NCBI RefSeq assembly: GCF_000276805.1
Contig: NZ_AKXQ01000004.1
Span: 124,001 to 188,000 of the forward strand
DNA: 64,000 nt
Source: Moritella dasanensis ArB 0140
Lineage (GTDB): Bacteria > Pseudomonadota > Gammaproteobacteria > Enterobacterales > Moritellaceae
Direction of reading: 5' to 3'
Shown here piece by piece: positions 19,688-27,838 of the stretch (its first letter is position 1; each line of letters begins with the position of its first letter). A model generated the notes under the pieces. It was given only the letters and a program-made list of their open reading frames with translations. It did not search any database and was not told where the DNA came from. Both the position numbers and the translations under genes were made by a program.

Positions 19688-20005
19688 ATAACGCAGAATA
19701 AATACAGTTAGTAAAATTGGTGCTGATTACTTTTGATTGGCCCCAATAAAAATACCTCTATTTAATTAGAATTAAACACCTACTTTATAGGTAGTGTGAT
19801 AAACCTCTGATGTTAATTGATTGCTTAATGGTGTTGATTGATTAGTAACTGTAAACAACTGTAAAATAATGTAAATAATAAAAACCTCTTGGTTGTTAAT
19901 TAGATTGAAGCTAGTTATTAGCTTAGCAAAAGGTTTCATGGAAGTCTTACAGTTGAATTATCTGCCGTATTACTTTAAATATTGAATATTTATAAAGGAT
20001 TTAAA
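19688..20005 (+). promoter_or_regulatory. Intergenic region with likely promoter for the envelope locus
   Basis: AT-rich DNA without a gene. A good promoter candidate is TTGAAT (19953-19958), 17 bp, TAAATA (19976-19981), which would start transcription about 18 bases before the ATG at 20006. Farther upstream are several TTGATTGATTAG/TAATTGATTG repeats and a small AAGCTA-TAGCTT hairpin near 19912-19927, possible regulator targets. Confidence 0.5.
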
Positions 20006-20602
20006 ATGAAGAAGACAATTTTAGCAGCAGCAATAGCACTTTCAATGATTTCTGGTTGTTCAATGATGGGTGCTTCAGAGCAAACACCTGATGAACTACT
20101 TGTTGCAGTACAAGAAGTTTCATCACAAGAATATACAGCATCAAAAATTGCTCCTTTAGAACAAACTCGTATGGCAGTAAACACATTATCAGCTGAAGCA
20201 CAGCCAGTTTATGCTGACTATGTTAACCACTTGAACTCTAACGATGACGCAAAACAGATCCAAGCTGGTCTAAGTATGCAAGAAACAGAAGAAGATAAAG
20301 CCGCATTTTGGGCAACGTTGTCTAAAGAAGAACAAGCTGCATACACTGATTTTGTTAATGACGAATATATGACAGCAGTTTATAAAAAAGCAGCTGTTGT
20401 AGGCCTAGAAATTGCTGCACAAACAGCAGCGTTTAGCCAATTAGATACTAAAGCTTTAATGGGGAATTTAGATTTTTCAGATATGGGTCAAGAAGCAAGC
20501 AACGTAGATCTAACGGTAGATCAACTAGCACTATTGAATGACACAATCTACAGCCTATATCAAGAATATCAATACAATAAAGCAGCTGGCTTCATCAAGT
20601 AA
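20006..20602 (+). CDS. Small outer-membrane-type lipoprotein of unknown family
   Basis: A 198-residue lipoprotein precursor: MKKTILAAAIALSMISGC with the acylated cysteine at residue 18, followed by SMMG, which lacks the Asp+2 inner-membrane retention signal. The mature part is acidic and helical, with many Ala, Glu and Gln (TPDELLVAVQEVSSQEY, then LSKEEQAAYTDFVNDEYM). I chose ATG at 20006, seven bases behind AAGGA; a TTG at 19982 adds eight residues with no merit. It is the first gene of the 20-29 kb envelope locus, separated from the next by the terminator at 20628-20656. Function unknown. Confidence 0.8.
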   Translation: MKKTILAAAIALSMISGCSMMGASEQTPDELLVAVQEVSSQEYTASKIAPLEQTRMAVNTLSAEAQPVYADYVNHLNSNDDAKQIQAGLSMQETEEDKAAFWATLSKEEQAAYTDFVNDEYMTAVYKKAAVVGLEIAAQTAAFSQLDTKALMGNLDFSDMGQEASNVDLTVDQLALLNDTIYSLYQEYQYNKAAGFIK

Positions 20603-20627
20603 CTACCTATCTTCTTTATTAATTTAA

Positions 20628-20656
20628 AACCTGAGGCTATAAATCTCGGGTTTTTT
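20628..20656 (+). terminator. Terminator or attenuator immediately before the CsgG-like gene
   Basis: AACCTGAG (20628-20635) pairs with CTCGGGTT (20645-20652, one G-T pair) and TTTT follows. The start codon of the next gene is only 11 bases away and its AGGA ribosome site begins right after the T-run, leaving no space for a separate promoter in between. Expression of the next genes therefore seems to need read-through, or a promoter inside the gene before. Confidence 0.75.
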
Positions 20657-20666
20657 AGGATCATGA

Positions 20667-21722
20667 ATGAACAAAAATAAAATATTAGTAATGTTAGCTT
20701 TAATTGGGCTAGCGGGCTGCCAATCAACACCTTCAAATTTATATGCTGATAAAGAAGCAGAGATAGGAGAAAATTCAACGTTACAAATCGTAACCGCTGA
20801 AGGTCTTTCGGATGAACGAAACATAACTGTACCCGCTGGCTATAGCGTTAAAGAATTTACGCGTTTATCAATTGCGCCGTACATTACAAAGGTTGGGTTC
20901 GATAAAGACTCGATTCAAACTACGATTGATAATGGAATGCCTGCAATCATGCTCGGTGATGGTTTAGCACGAACACAGCGTTTTGTGGTATTAGATAGAA
21001 CAAGTACGGCACGTGATTATGAAGTTACATTCCAGGCGGAAAATACACGTTCAGAAGGCGCTATTGTTCTCGGTGAAGCTCTTAATCCTGATTATATTTT
21101 GGAAGCATCTGTTCAACTTGGGACATCGACCAAAAAAATTAGTGACGAACGAGGGAATTATCAAGAATTAACATTTCGTAGCGTTGTGAGTGCAAAGTTA
21201 ATCGATGGTACAACTCGTGAAATAAAACATGCTTTCCCACCTATTAGATATAATTTAGAACCAAAAACTTACGTCAGATCTAAGAACAGAGAATGGATAG
21301 CAGGTTTTAAATATACTGAACCAGAAGTTATAGATGCAGCTTACCAAGAAGCGGCACAAAAAAGTTTACAAGTCTTAGTTACAGATGTCATGCAGCAATT
21401 CCCTGTTGGTGGAAAAGCCGTTCACTATCGAAGTAATCGTTTTGCTATTGCTGCGGGTTCTTCTGAAGGGCTACCAACACAAGGTGTTAAAATACCAGCA
21501 ATTATTTTCCTTGATGAGTTTGGTCTTCCTATACCTTTAGCTTCGGGGTATTTAACACCAGGCGGTGAGCATTCAAGTACATTTGAAGTTATTAAGTGGA
21601 AAGAAAGTGATAAAGATGCAATGAGTATTCGAAAAAAACTTGAGGCACTTGGCAAAGATTATTTAGATCGTAATAAAATATATGCTGTATCGGTTGGTAC
21701 ATCAGCTGATTGGAAACTATAA
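20667..21722 (+). CDS. CsgG-like outer-membrane lipoprotein
   Basis: A 351-residue lipoprotein, MNKNKILVMLALIGLAGC with Cys18, then QST, predicted for the outer membrane. Residues about 60-245 resemble the CsgG/FlgO fold: KEFTRLSIAPYI, then ARTQRFVVLDRTSTAR (compare the VxER segment of CsgG), PDYILEASVQLGTS, FRSVVSAKLIDGTT, and an amphipathic helix ending SLQVLVTDVMQQFP. The C-terminal part from IAAGSSEGLPTQG on looks like a small beta-domain of the kind seen at the end of FlgT. CsgG itself forms the curli export pore; FlgO is a ring-associated lipoprotein. Curli genes are absent here. The next gene starts one base after its stop, so they are coupled. The family call is by eye and should be treated as probable. 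Confidence 0.6.
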   Translation: MNKNKILVMLALIGLAGCQSTPSNLYADKEAEIGENSTLQIVTAEGLSDERNITVPAGYSVKEFTRLSIAPYITKVGFDKDSIQTTIDNGMPAIMLGDGLARTQRFVVLDRTSTARDYEVTFQAENTRSEGAIVLGEALNPDYILEASVQLGTSTKKISDERGNYQELTFRSVVSAKLIDGTTREIKHAFPPIRYNLEPKTYVRSKNREWIAGFKYTEPEVIDAAYQEAAQKSLQVLVTDVMQQFPVGGKAVHYRSNRFAIAAGSSEGLPTQGVKIPAIIFLDEFGLPIPLASGYLTPGGEHSSTFEVIKWKESDKDAMSIRKKLEALGKDYLDRNKIYAVSVGTSADWKL

Positions 21723-21723
21723 A

Positions 21724-23268
21724 ATGAAAAAACTACTTCGTAATATCTATTCAGCATTAGCACTTGTAACGGCTTTATTGCTTATATCACCACTGGCGGT
21801 TGCTGGTGATCCTATGGACGATGTATTTTCACTATTAGATAGTGGTGGCGGTACGCGTTCAGGTATGAATAAGGTGGATGGATATTACGTTGTAGCCATG
21901 GGTACATCTAGCCGTTCTTCAGAAGCTAAAGGTTATGAAGAAGCTAGAATAAATGCTTTGCGTCAGTTAACCGAAATGATTAACGGTGTGACGATGAGTG
22001 GCAGTACAAGTTCATCAATGGAATATGTCACTGTTTCAGATGGCGATAGCAATAGTGAATTCTCTAAAGAATCGTTTATAGATGTTGCGAATGTGAGCTT
22101 TAAAGGCCAGTTGTCTGCGGCTAAAATGTTGAAGAAAGGCCAATATGATGGTGACTACTTTGTCGCGATTAGTATTGCGCAGTCAGATATTAAAAATGTA
22201 AATAAGCTTCAATCTACGGCCGGTAATTCGAATCGCGGTGGTAACACTATCATCATATCGACAGATGCTAGTAATCAAAGTATTGCTGACTTTAATAACG
22301 GCTCTTCTTCTGTTGAAGCGAAAGGTCTTGCGTCAATGAAAGTCGGTGAGCAAAAAGCACGAGAGCAAGCATTACAAGACGCAATTCGCAATGCGGTTCA
22401 ACAGGCTCAAGGTGTGATGTTGCAAGGGAAATCGGGCACATTTAATGATGCATTGACGATGGCGCTGTCAACGAAGACAGAAGGCTACGTTAACGAATAC
22501 GAGATCCTAGATGAAGATATTGAACGTGGTAGCTATTACGTCATTCTCATGGCTGAAGTTAACTCAGGAAAATTATTAAATGACGTTAATTTTTACCTTA
22601 ATGTTTTAGGTCAACCTATCTTTACGGTCACCTCTGAAAACAAATCAAAATCAGCCTGGATCTCCGATGAACTAGAACGTCTTGGCTTTTCACTTAACGA
22701 TGGCAAAACAGAAGCCACTCACTCTTTCGCTTTGAAACAAAGTCAGCGCCAAATTGAAGATCATAAGGGCAGTAAAGGTATAGAAACGGCATTAACTGTG
22801 ACGTTAAAAGATAACTATACCGGCGATATATTATTTACGGTTATCAACGAACCCATCAAAACCCGTATCGTTGTTAAGCCCGTCAGTCGTGCGAAACAAG
22901 TATCTGAACATGTTGCCTATAAGCAAATGAAAAAGAAACTCGGTATCGAAGTTATTCAATCTTTAGCTAAAAATGCAGAAAAAGGCACTGTTTATAAAAT
23001 TGTGCTGAAGAATGCGAAACGTACCGATGTTGATATTTTTAAGCACGTGTTAAACAACGGTACTGCTGGCAGTGTTGAATCTTGGGATTGGGATAAAACA
23101 GGCAAAAAAATGACGCTGAATTATCGTTTTTCAGGACCGCTTAGTGAGGCTTTTGATCAAGGTTTACACGAGATCTATCGGACCTTTAAAACGCAAGGTA
23201 AGGGCCGACGTCCACATATGGAAAAGAAAGATCCACGTGCTGCGTATTTTAATATGGTAAGAAGTTAA
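21724..23268 (+). CDS. Periplasmic protein with two LPP20/FlgT-like domains
   Basis: A 514-residue exported protein. I chose ATG at 21724, next to the previous stop; it gives a signal peptide ending SPLAVA (cut after residue 27), while the longer frame starting at 21682 would hide it. Domain 1 (about 52-155) has GYYVVAMGTSSRSSEAKGYE, EARINALRQLTEMINGVTMS and FVAISIAQSD, the pattern of LPP20. Domain 2 (about 195-290) has VEAKGLASMKVGEQKAREQA followed by LQDAIRNAVQQAQGVML, as at the N-terminus of FlgT. The C-terminal third is a mixed alpha/beta region ending in a basic tail (KGRRPHMEKKD). FlgT builds the H-ring around the Vibrio flagellar motor; no flagellar gene is nearby. The stop overlaps the next start by one base. 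Confidence 0.65.
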   Translation: MKKLLRNIYSALALVTALLLISPLAVAGDPMDDVFSLLDSGGGTRSGMNKVDGYYVVAMGTSSRSSEAKGYEEARINALRQLTEMINGVTMSGSTSSSMEYVTVSDGDSNSEFSKESFIDVANVSFKGQLSAAKMLKKGQYDGDYFVAISIAQSDIKNVNKLQSTAGNSNRGGNTIIISTDASNQSIADFNNGSSSVEAKGLASMKVGEQKAREQALQDAIRNAVQQAQGVMLQGKSGTFNDALTMALSTKTEGYVNEYEILDEDIERGSYYVILMAEVNSGKLLNDVNFYLNVLGQPIFTVTSENKSKSAWISDELERLGFSLNDGKTEATHSFALKQSQRQIEDHKGSKGIETALTVTLKDNYTGDILFTVINEPIKTRIVVKPVSRAKQVSEHVAYKQMKKKLGIEVIQSLAKNAEKGTVYKIVLKNAKRTDVDIFKHVLNNGTAGSVESWDWDKTGKKMTLNYRFSGPLSEAFDQGLHEIYRTFKTQGKGRRPHMEKKDPRAAYFNMVRS

Positions 23269-24389
23269 TGAAAAAATTGAGTTTTTTATTAGCCCTTTTA
23301 ATATCTCAATCCGTATTTGGATTTGATGCAAGGGAGTTATATAACCAAAAATATGCCACGGTAGATACAGGCGTTTATGAAGATAGTGGTTATCTATTTT
23401 TTGTTGTTAAGCAACAGTGTCTAACAACAAAAAAATATTCAGGCACTGATGAGTCAGATGCTGCTGAATTAACATTTTATGGATTGCTCGCCAGTGAAAT
23501 TAAACAACGAAGCGTTTCTTTTGATCCGAGTTCAATCTCATTCGATGGTCAACTACGTCAAGATATTTACGATCATGTATCAAATAAATATAACGCGAAG
23601 AACTTAATTTCACATCAGTTGTTGTTTGATCGCGATAACAAAAGTTGCACTCGTGAATATGTACAAATTGCCGAAGCGATACAATTTGAAAAAAACAAAA
23701 TAACTATACCTGCAATTGATATAAACAATGCACAAAGTGAGCTCTTCAGCACAGCATTAAAAGATCAAGATAATGCTCGTATTCATGCCTATTTTCAATC
23801 ATTGGGGTTACAGAGGTTAGCGTTAATATATCGTGAAATTGAGAGTGATTCAGTTTATCCATTTGGACTTCAATTTCATAGTGACGCAAGTACATATGAA
23901 AAATTTTGTAATGAAAATCAGTATTGTAAGTCAGCGCTGAAGATTAATTCTCCGCATGATTTTAACGGTGTGTTAGCAAAAGTTATCGATGCTAAAGGTA
24001 TTATTAATATCACATCATTAACTAATAATATTGCGTTGAGTAATGAATACTATATCAAAGCAAAAGCTAATTTTGATCATGGCCAAAGTCCTCATAAAAT
24101 AATTTCAGATTTAACGCTTGCTATTAATGCGCAATCAAAAAATGCAGAAGCATGGAAAATGCTCTCAACGATATTTAGAGCGACGAACAAAGAACAATTA
24201 GCGCTTTATGCCAGTAATCAATACATTATTCAAACACCAGCATCAGTAGAAGCCTGGGTTTACTTAATGAAGTCACTATCAGCGCTCGATAAAGATGAAG
24301 CAGACTCGTTGCATTCATTATTAGTTTTAATCACCAGTCATGTTGAGTTATCAGCATGGGCACAAAAACAAATCAAGGAATACCGATGA
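23268..24389 (+). CDS. Exported protein with TPR-like C-terminus
   Basis: A 373-residue protein with signal peptide (MKKLSFLLALLISQSVFG, cut near residue 18). The N-terminal 200 residues have no family that I know and hold four cysteines in separated positions (KQQCLTTKK, NKSCTREY, EKFCNENQYC), possibly disulfide-bonded. Residues about 265-373 are helical with TPR-like spacing (YYIKAKANFDHGQ, LTLAINAQSKNAEAWKMLST). TPR domains in such operons usually hold complexes together, which fits a scaffold role. Both ends overlap neighbours: TAATG at its start and ATGA at its stop, so translation is coupled. Confidence 0.6.
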   Translation: MKKLSFLLALLISQSVFGFDARELYNQKYATVDTGVYEDSGYLFFVVKQQCLTTKKYSGTDESDAAELTFYGLLASEIKQRSVSFDPSSISFDGQLRQDIYDHVSNKYNAKNLISHQLLFDRDNKSCTREYVQIAEAIQFEKNKITIPAIDINNAQSELFSTALKDQDNARIHAYFQSLGLQRLALIYREIESDSVYPFGLQFHSDASTYEKFCNENQYCKSALKINSPHDFNGVLAKVIDAKGIINITSLTNNIALSNEYYIKAKANFDHGQSPHKIISDLTLAINAQSKNAEAWKMLSTIFRATNKEQLALYASNQYIIQTPASVEAWVYLMKSLSALDKDEADSLHSLLVLITSHVELSAWAQKQIKEYR

Positions 24390-25999
24390 ACAATACGTTG
24401 AAGCCATTAACACTAGCTATTGCTTTAGTTTTTTCTCCGACTACTTTTGCGGAAGATTTTATTCCACAGCAAAGTGCCCCTGCACTCGAAGCCATGACTG
24501 CAGTAACGGAAGCTCCGTTTGTACAAGAGGCTGTTAGCGAAGAGTTTGTATCTGCTGAGCAACAGGTTCTAGATTTCATGAATACTAAAGGTTGGAATGA
24601 AGGCTGGGATCCTACAAAACAGCGTTTATTCGTGATGCATTCAGAGAGTTTTAATACTGAAGATCCATCATACGATGATTCATTTATTACTAAACGTTCG
24701 CAATATGCATTGATTACCTCAATGGGCTCTAAAGCGAAGATGGTTGAGTTTATGCGTACTCAAATGACAGCGATGGATCAAATGTCGGCGCCTGGTACAG
24801 ACGTACATGCTGCTTTAAATGCAAAATATCAAAAGCTAGAAAAAAAGATTGATGCTCAGCAACGTCAATTAATGAAACTGCTTGCAGAAGTTGATGCTGC
24901 AGAAGCTGAAAAATTAAAAGGTGTTACTTGGCAAGACCGAAGAGACGCTTATGCTGATGCTTTAATTAAAAAATTAGATGAATCATACAGCGCAGGTAAA
25001 TTACAAGATAAAAAATTAGCTAAATTTGAAAAAGCTAAGAAACGCTATTTAGAAGCTGCAACTGAAATGTCTGAGATTGAAAAACAAGCACAAGCAATCA
25101 AAGGTTCAGTTTCTTTGGAAGCAACAAGTACGGTAGAGACATTAGCTAAAGCGCCTATTATGGGAGCATCTATTTTATTACAATCTGAATCATGGAATGA
25201 AGAAGAGGAAGAATATCAAGTTGCGACATTAATGGTATGGAGCCCTAAATTAGAAAAAGCAGCTAAAGCAATCATCACTGGTGAAGAATTCCCCCTTAAA
25301 CCTAAAAAAGCAATGACGGTAGGGAACTGGCTTAAAACGCAAGAAGCTGCGACTTTGGTTGGACCAAGACAGTATGTTGATAAAGATGGTCATCGCTGGT
25401 TTATCGGTGCTTATGCAATGCCAGTTGAAGGCTCATCTTCTTTAAAACGTAAAAATAAAGGCATTGCTGAATTGTTTGCTAAAAAAGAAGCGGCAATGGC
25501 TTTATATGCTGATATTGAAACTCAAAAGTCAGCTGCTATTGCAATGCAAACTCGTAGTGGAGATCTAAAAGGTAAAGACCATACAGAAGTAGCAACGAGT
25601 CTTGCAGAAACAACTAAACAGTCAATCGAAAATCGCCCAGTAAGTGGCTTATCAAAACTATTTACTAAAACAGTTGTTCACCCAATTTCACAACAAAAGA
25701 TTTATGTTGTAGCTTATGGTATTTCGGGTAATAGCGCAGCTGAAGCCTTGAAAATGGAACGTTCAGCATTTCAATCAGCAGCATCAGGTAACCGTGCTAT
25801 CCAACAAAGCATTGCAGATAAAAAGCAACTTGATAAAGAACTGACTAAATCTAATGCTGTCGTTCAAAGTTCAAATGTTTCATTAGCGGAAGAAAACAAA
25901 GTCAAAGCTAACGTGACGAACCACTCTGTGAAAATTAAATCAACATCAACAACTAATTCACTCCTTAATGCACCAAGCATTGATGAAGATGATTTTTAA
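24386..25999 (+). CDS. Exported coiled-coil protein with LPP20-like segment
   Basis: A 537-residue protein starting at ATG 24386, six bases behind CAAGGA and overlapping the previous stop. A signal peptide ends TTFA (cut near 22). Residues about 60-120 contain WNEGWDPTKQRLFVMHSESF; a long Lys/Glu/Ala coiled coil follows at about 135-235 (KYQKLEKKIDAQQRQLMKLL). Then come SWNEEEEEYQVATLMVWSP and an LPP20-like part, WFIGAYAMPVEGSSSLKRKN followed by an Ala-rich helix and YVVAYGISG. The C-terminus is Ser/Asn-rich and acidic at the end (DEDDF). A DUF6844-type assignment is possible but I am not sure. It probably acts as a periplasmic structural component of the same complex. Confidence 0.6.
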   Translation: MNNTLKPLTLAIALVFSPTTFAEDFIPQQSAPALEAMTAVTEAPFVQEAVSEEFVSAEQQVLDFMNTKGWNEGWDPTKQRLFVMHSESFNTEDPSYDDSFITKRSQYALITSMGSKAKMVEFMRTQMTAMDQMSAPGTDVHAALNAKYQKLEKKIDAQQRQLMKLLAEVDAAEAEKLKGVTWQDRRDAYADALIKKLDESYSAGKLQDKKLAKFEKAKKRYLEAATEMSEIEKQAQAIKGSVSLEATSTVETLAKAPIMGASILLQSESWNEEEEEYQVATLMVWSPKLEKAAKAIITGEEFPLKPKKAMTVGNWLKTQEAATLVGPRQYVDKDGHRWFIGAYAMPVEGSSSLKRKNKGIAELFAKKEAAMALYADIETQKSAAIAMQTRSGDLKGKDHTEVATSLAETTKQSIENRPVSGLSKLFTKTVVHPISQQKIYVVAYGISGNSAAEALKMERSAFQSAASGNRAIQQSIADKKQLDKELTKSNAVVQSSNVSLAEENKVKANVTNHSVKIKSTSTTNSLLNAPSIDEDDF

Positions 26000-26020
26000 T
26001 TAGCACCTACTACAGCAGCT

Positions 26021-26056
26021 GTTATAACCAGAGATTCTGAGAGCTCTGGTTATAAC
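26021..26056 (+). other. Perfect 13-bp intra-operon hairpin
   Basis: GTTATAACCAGAG (26021-26033) and CTCTGGTTATAAC (26044-26056) form a perfect stem with a 10-base loop. There is no T-run after it, so it is more likely an RNA-processing, stabilising or attenuating element that sets different expression of upstream and downstream genes than a full terminator. Confidence 0.7.
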
Positions 26057-26083
26057 TTACAATAAAAACAACAAGGAATAATA

Positions 26084-26683
26084 ATGAAAAAATTACTCGC
26101 ACTATCTGCTTTAATGTTAGCTTTAACGGGCTGTCAAACCACACAACAAGCTGTTGTTGAAGTTAAACCACAACCTGCAGAATGTTACTACTACGGTAAA
26201 TCAGAAATGGCAGCGCCAAACTGGATCTGTAACCCAAATGCTAACCGTGACGAGTTTATTCGTGAAGCTGTTGGCTTTAGTGGTAACACAGCTGGTGGGA
26301 TTGCACATCAGAAAAATTTAGCGATCTTACAAGCTAAAAAAGAATTAGCAGACCAAGTGAAAACTGAAATAATCTCAAAAGTGAAGAGTAAAGTCGGCAC
26401 TTTAGGTGTTGACGGTGCTGCTGGTGCAAGCTCAGCTACATCAGCTGAAATGGAAGCGATTGCTAATGTGCAACTTGAAGGCGTTGAAATTATTCGTTCA
26501 TTCCGTGGACCTGATAGTTACTTCTACGTTCACGTCGGTCTACCTCGTGATGTATTCAAACAAAATGTAGAAAACGTAATCGCTGCAGTGGAAGAGAAAT
26601 CACCTGCAACAGTATCGACAACAAACCCTGCTACAAATAAGCAATTATCAGATGATATTGCAAAAGCTCTTGGCGAGATGTAA
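26084..26683 (+). CDS. LPP20-family lipoprotein (FlgP-like)
   Basis: A 199-residue lipoprotein: lipobox LALTGC with Cys17, then QTT. The mature part has WICNPNANRDEFIREAVGFS, then an Ala-rich helix beginning AHQKNLAILQAKKELADQVK, a variable Gly/Ala/Ser loop and FYVHVGLPRD, the layout of LPP20. FlgP of Vibrio, which forms the basal-disk or H-ring-associated layer, belongs to this family. The ATG follows AACAAGGAATAATA. A tail rich in Thr, Asn and Ala ends the protein. The next gene starts six bases after its stop. Confidence 0.75.
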   Translation: MKKLLALSALMLALTGCQTTQQAVVEVKPQPAECYYYGKSEMAAPNWICNPNANRDEFIREAVGFSGNTAGGIAHQKNLAILQAKKELADQVKTEIISKVKSKVGTLGVDGAAGASSATSAEMEAIANVQLEGVEIIRSFRGPDSYFYVHVGLPRDVFKQNVENVIAAVEEKSPATVSTTNPATNKQLSDDIAKALGEM

Positions 26684-26689
26684 GGAATA

Positions 26690-27838
26690 ATGACTATGGC
26701 TAGATTTGTAAAACCATTAGTACTAAGCATAAGCTTGTTTACAAGTTTAGCTGTAGTTCAAAATGTGGCAGCAGAAGACAGTTTTGCGGAAAATAAAGCG
26801 GCAATGCTTTCTACCTTCAACCAATCAAAACAAAATTCTATAGATGCTTTCGAAAATTCAAAGTTAGAATACTTAGCACAGTTCAATAAAGTGAAACAAG
26901 AACTCGCTAAAACATGGGATACTCCAGAATTAACAAGCCGCAGTACTTGGGTGCAGTACAGCCAAGATAATACTGTTAAAAGAGCGGTTAATTTTGAAAC
27001 AGGTAAGATTACCGTTGAAGTTGTTGGTGATAATTTAACCTCTCAAAATATTGCTGATGTTGTACAAACGCAATTAACAGAATTACAGACTGAAACAACA
27101 GCTGAAGCTTATAAAAAAGACAAAGTTGTGACTAGTGAAAAGCCAAGTAAGTTGGTCGCAAACAATAAGATGTTACCAGACGTAAATGTTGAAGCATTAA
27201 CTAAGTCGGCAACGACATCGTCAATAATGCAGAGTAATGGACTGCAGATCACACGCGTAAGTATGAATTATCCAAAAGATAATGTAGCAAAAAAAGGGTT
27301 AGTTTATTTACCTTCAGTGATGGAGAAATCAGCTAAATGGGATGTTAAACCTGATCTTATTTTAGCTATTATGCATACCGAAAGTCACTTTAACCCTATG
27401 GCTCAATCACATATTCCCGCCTATGGTTTAATGCAGGTCGTACCTACCTCAGCAGGTAGAGATGTGACTAAACGCTTTTTAGGCAAAGAGCAATTGTTAC
27501 CGGCTGAAGTGCTATTTAACCCTGAGTTCAATATTGATATTGGTACTGGTTACCTTAATATTTTACAAGCGCACTATTTACGTAAGGTAAAAAACCCTGA
27601 AATTCGTACTTATTTAGCTATTTCAGCTTATAACGGGGGGATTGGTGCAGTAGCAAGACACTTCACGGGTAAAACATCATTATCCGCTTTAGCAAAAAAA
27701 GCGAATACATTAGAACCTGACGCTGTATATTTTTCATTGGTTAACGATTTTCCTGCAGCAGAAACACGCAATTATTTAAAGAAAGTATATGCTAAGCAAC
27801 AGTTTTATAAAAAAATGCTCGCTGTGAGTAATATATAA
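26690..27838 (+). CDS. MltC-like lytic transglycosylase without lipobox
   Basis: Cleaves the glycan strands of peptidoglycan, forming 1,6-anhydro ends. The 382-residue protein has a signal peptide (cut after QNVAA, about residue 28) but no lipobox cysteine, unlike MltC, so it should be soluble in the periplasm. Residues 30-115 match the MltC N-terminal domain (WVQYSQDNTVKRAVNFETGK). The SLT domain (about 205-375) carries the catalytic Glu231 in MHTESHFNP, then AYGLMQVVP, and SAYNGGIGAVARHF. Its place among LPP20/CsgG-like genes suggests that it opens the wall locally for a trans-envelope complex, as dedicated lytic enzymes do in secretion and flagellar systems. The stop is followed directly by the next ATG. 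Confidence 0.85.
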   Translation: MTMARFVKPLVLSISLFTSLAVVQNVAAEDSFAENKAAMLSTFNQSKQNSIDAFENSKLEYLAQFNKVKQELAKTWDTPELTSRSTWVQYSQDNTVKRAVNFETGKITVEVVGDNLTSQNIADVVQTQLTELQTETTAEAYKKDKVVTSEKPSKLVANNKMLPDVNVEALTKSATTSSIMQSNGLQITRVSMNYPKDNVAKKGLVYLPSVMEKSAKWDVKPDLILAIMHTESHFNPMAQSHIPAYGLMQVVPTSAGRDVTKRFLGKEQLLPAEVLFNPEFNIDIGTGYLNILQAHYLRKVKNPEIRTYLAISAYNGGIGAVARHFTGKTSLSALAKKANTLEPDAVYFSLVNDFPAAETRNYLKKVYAKQQFYKKMLAVSNI

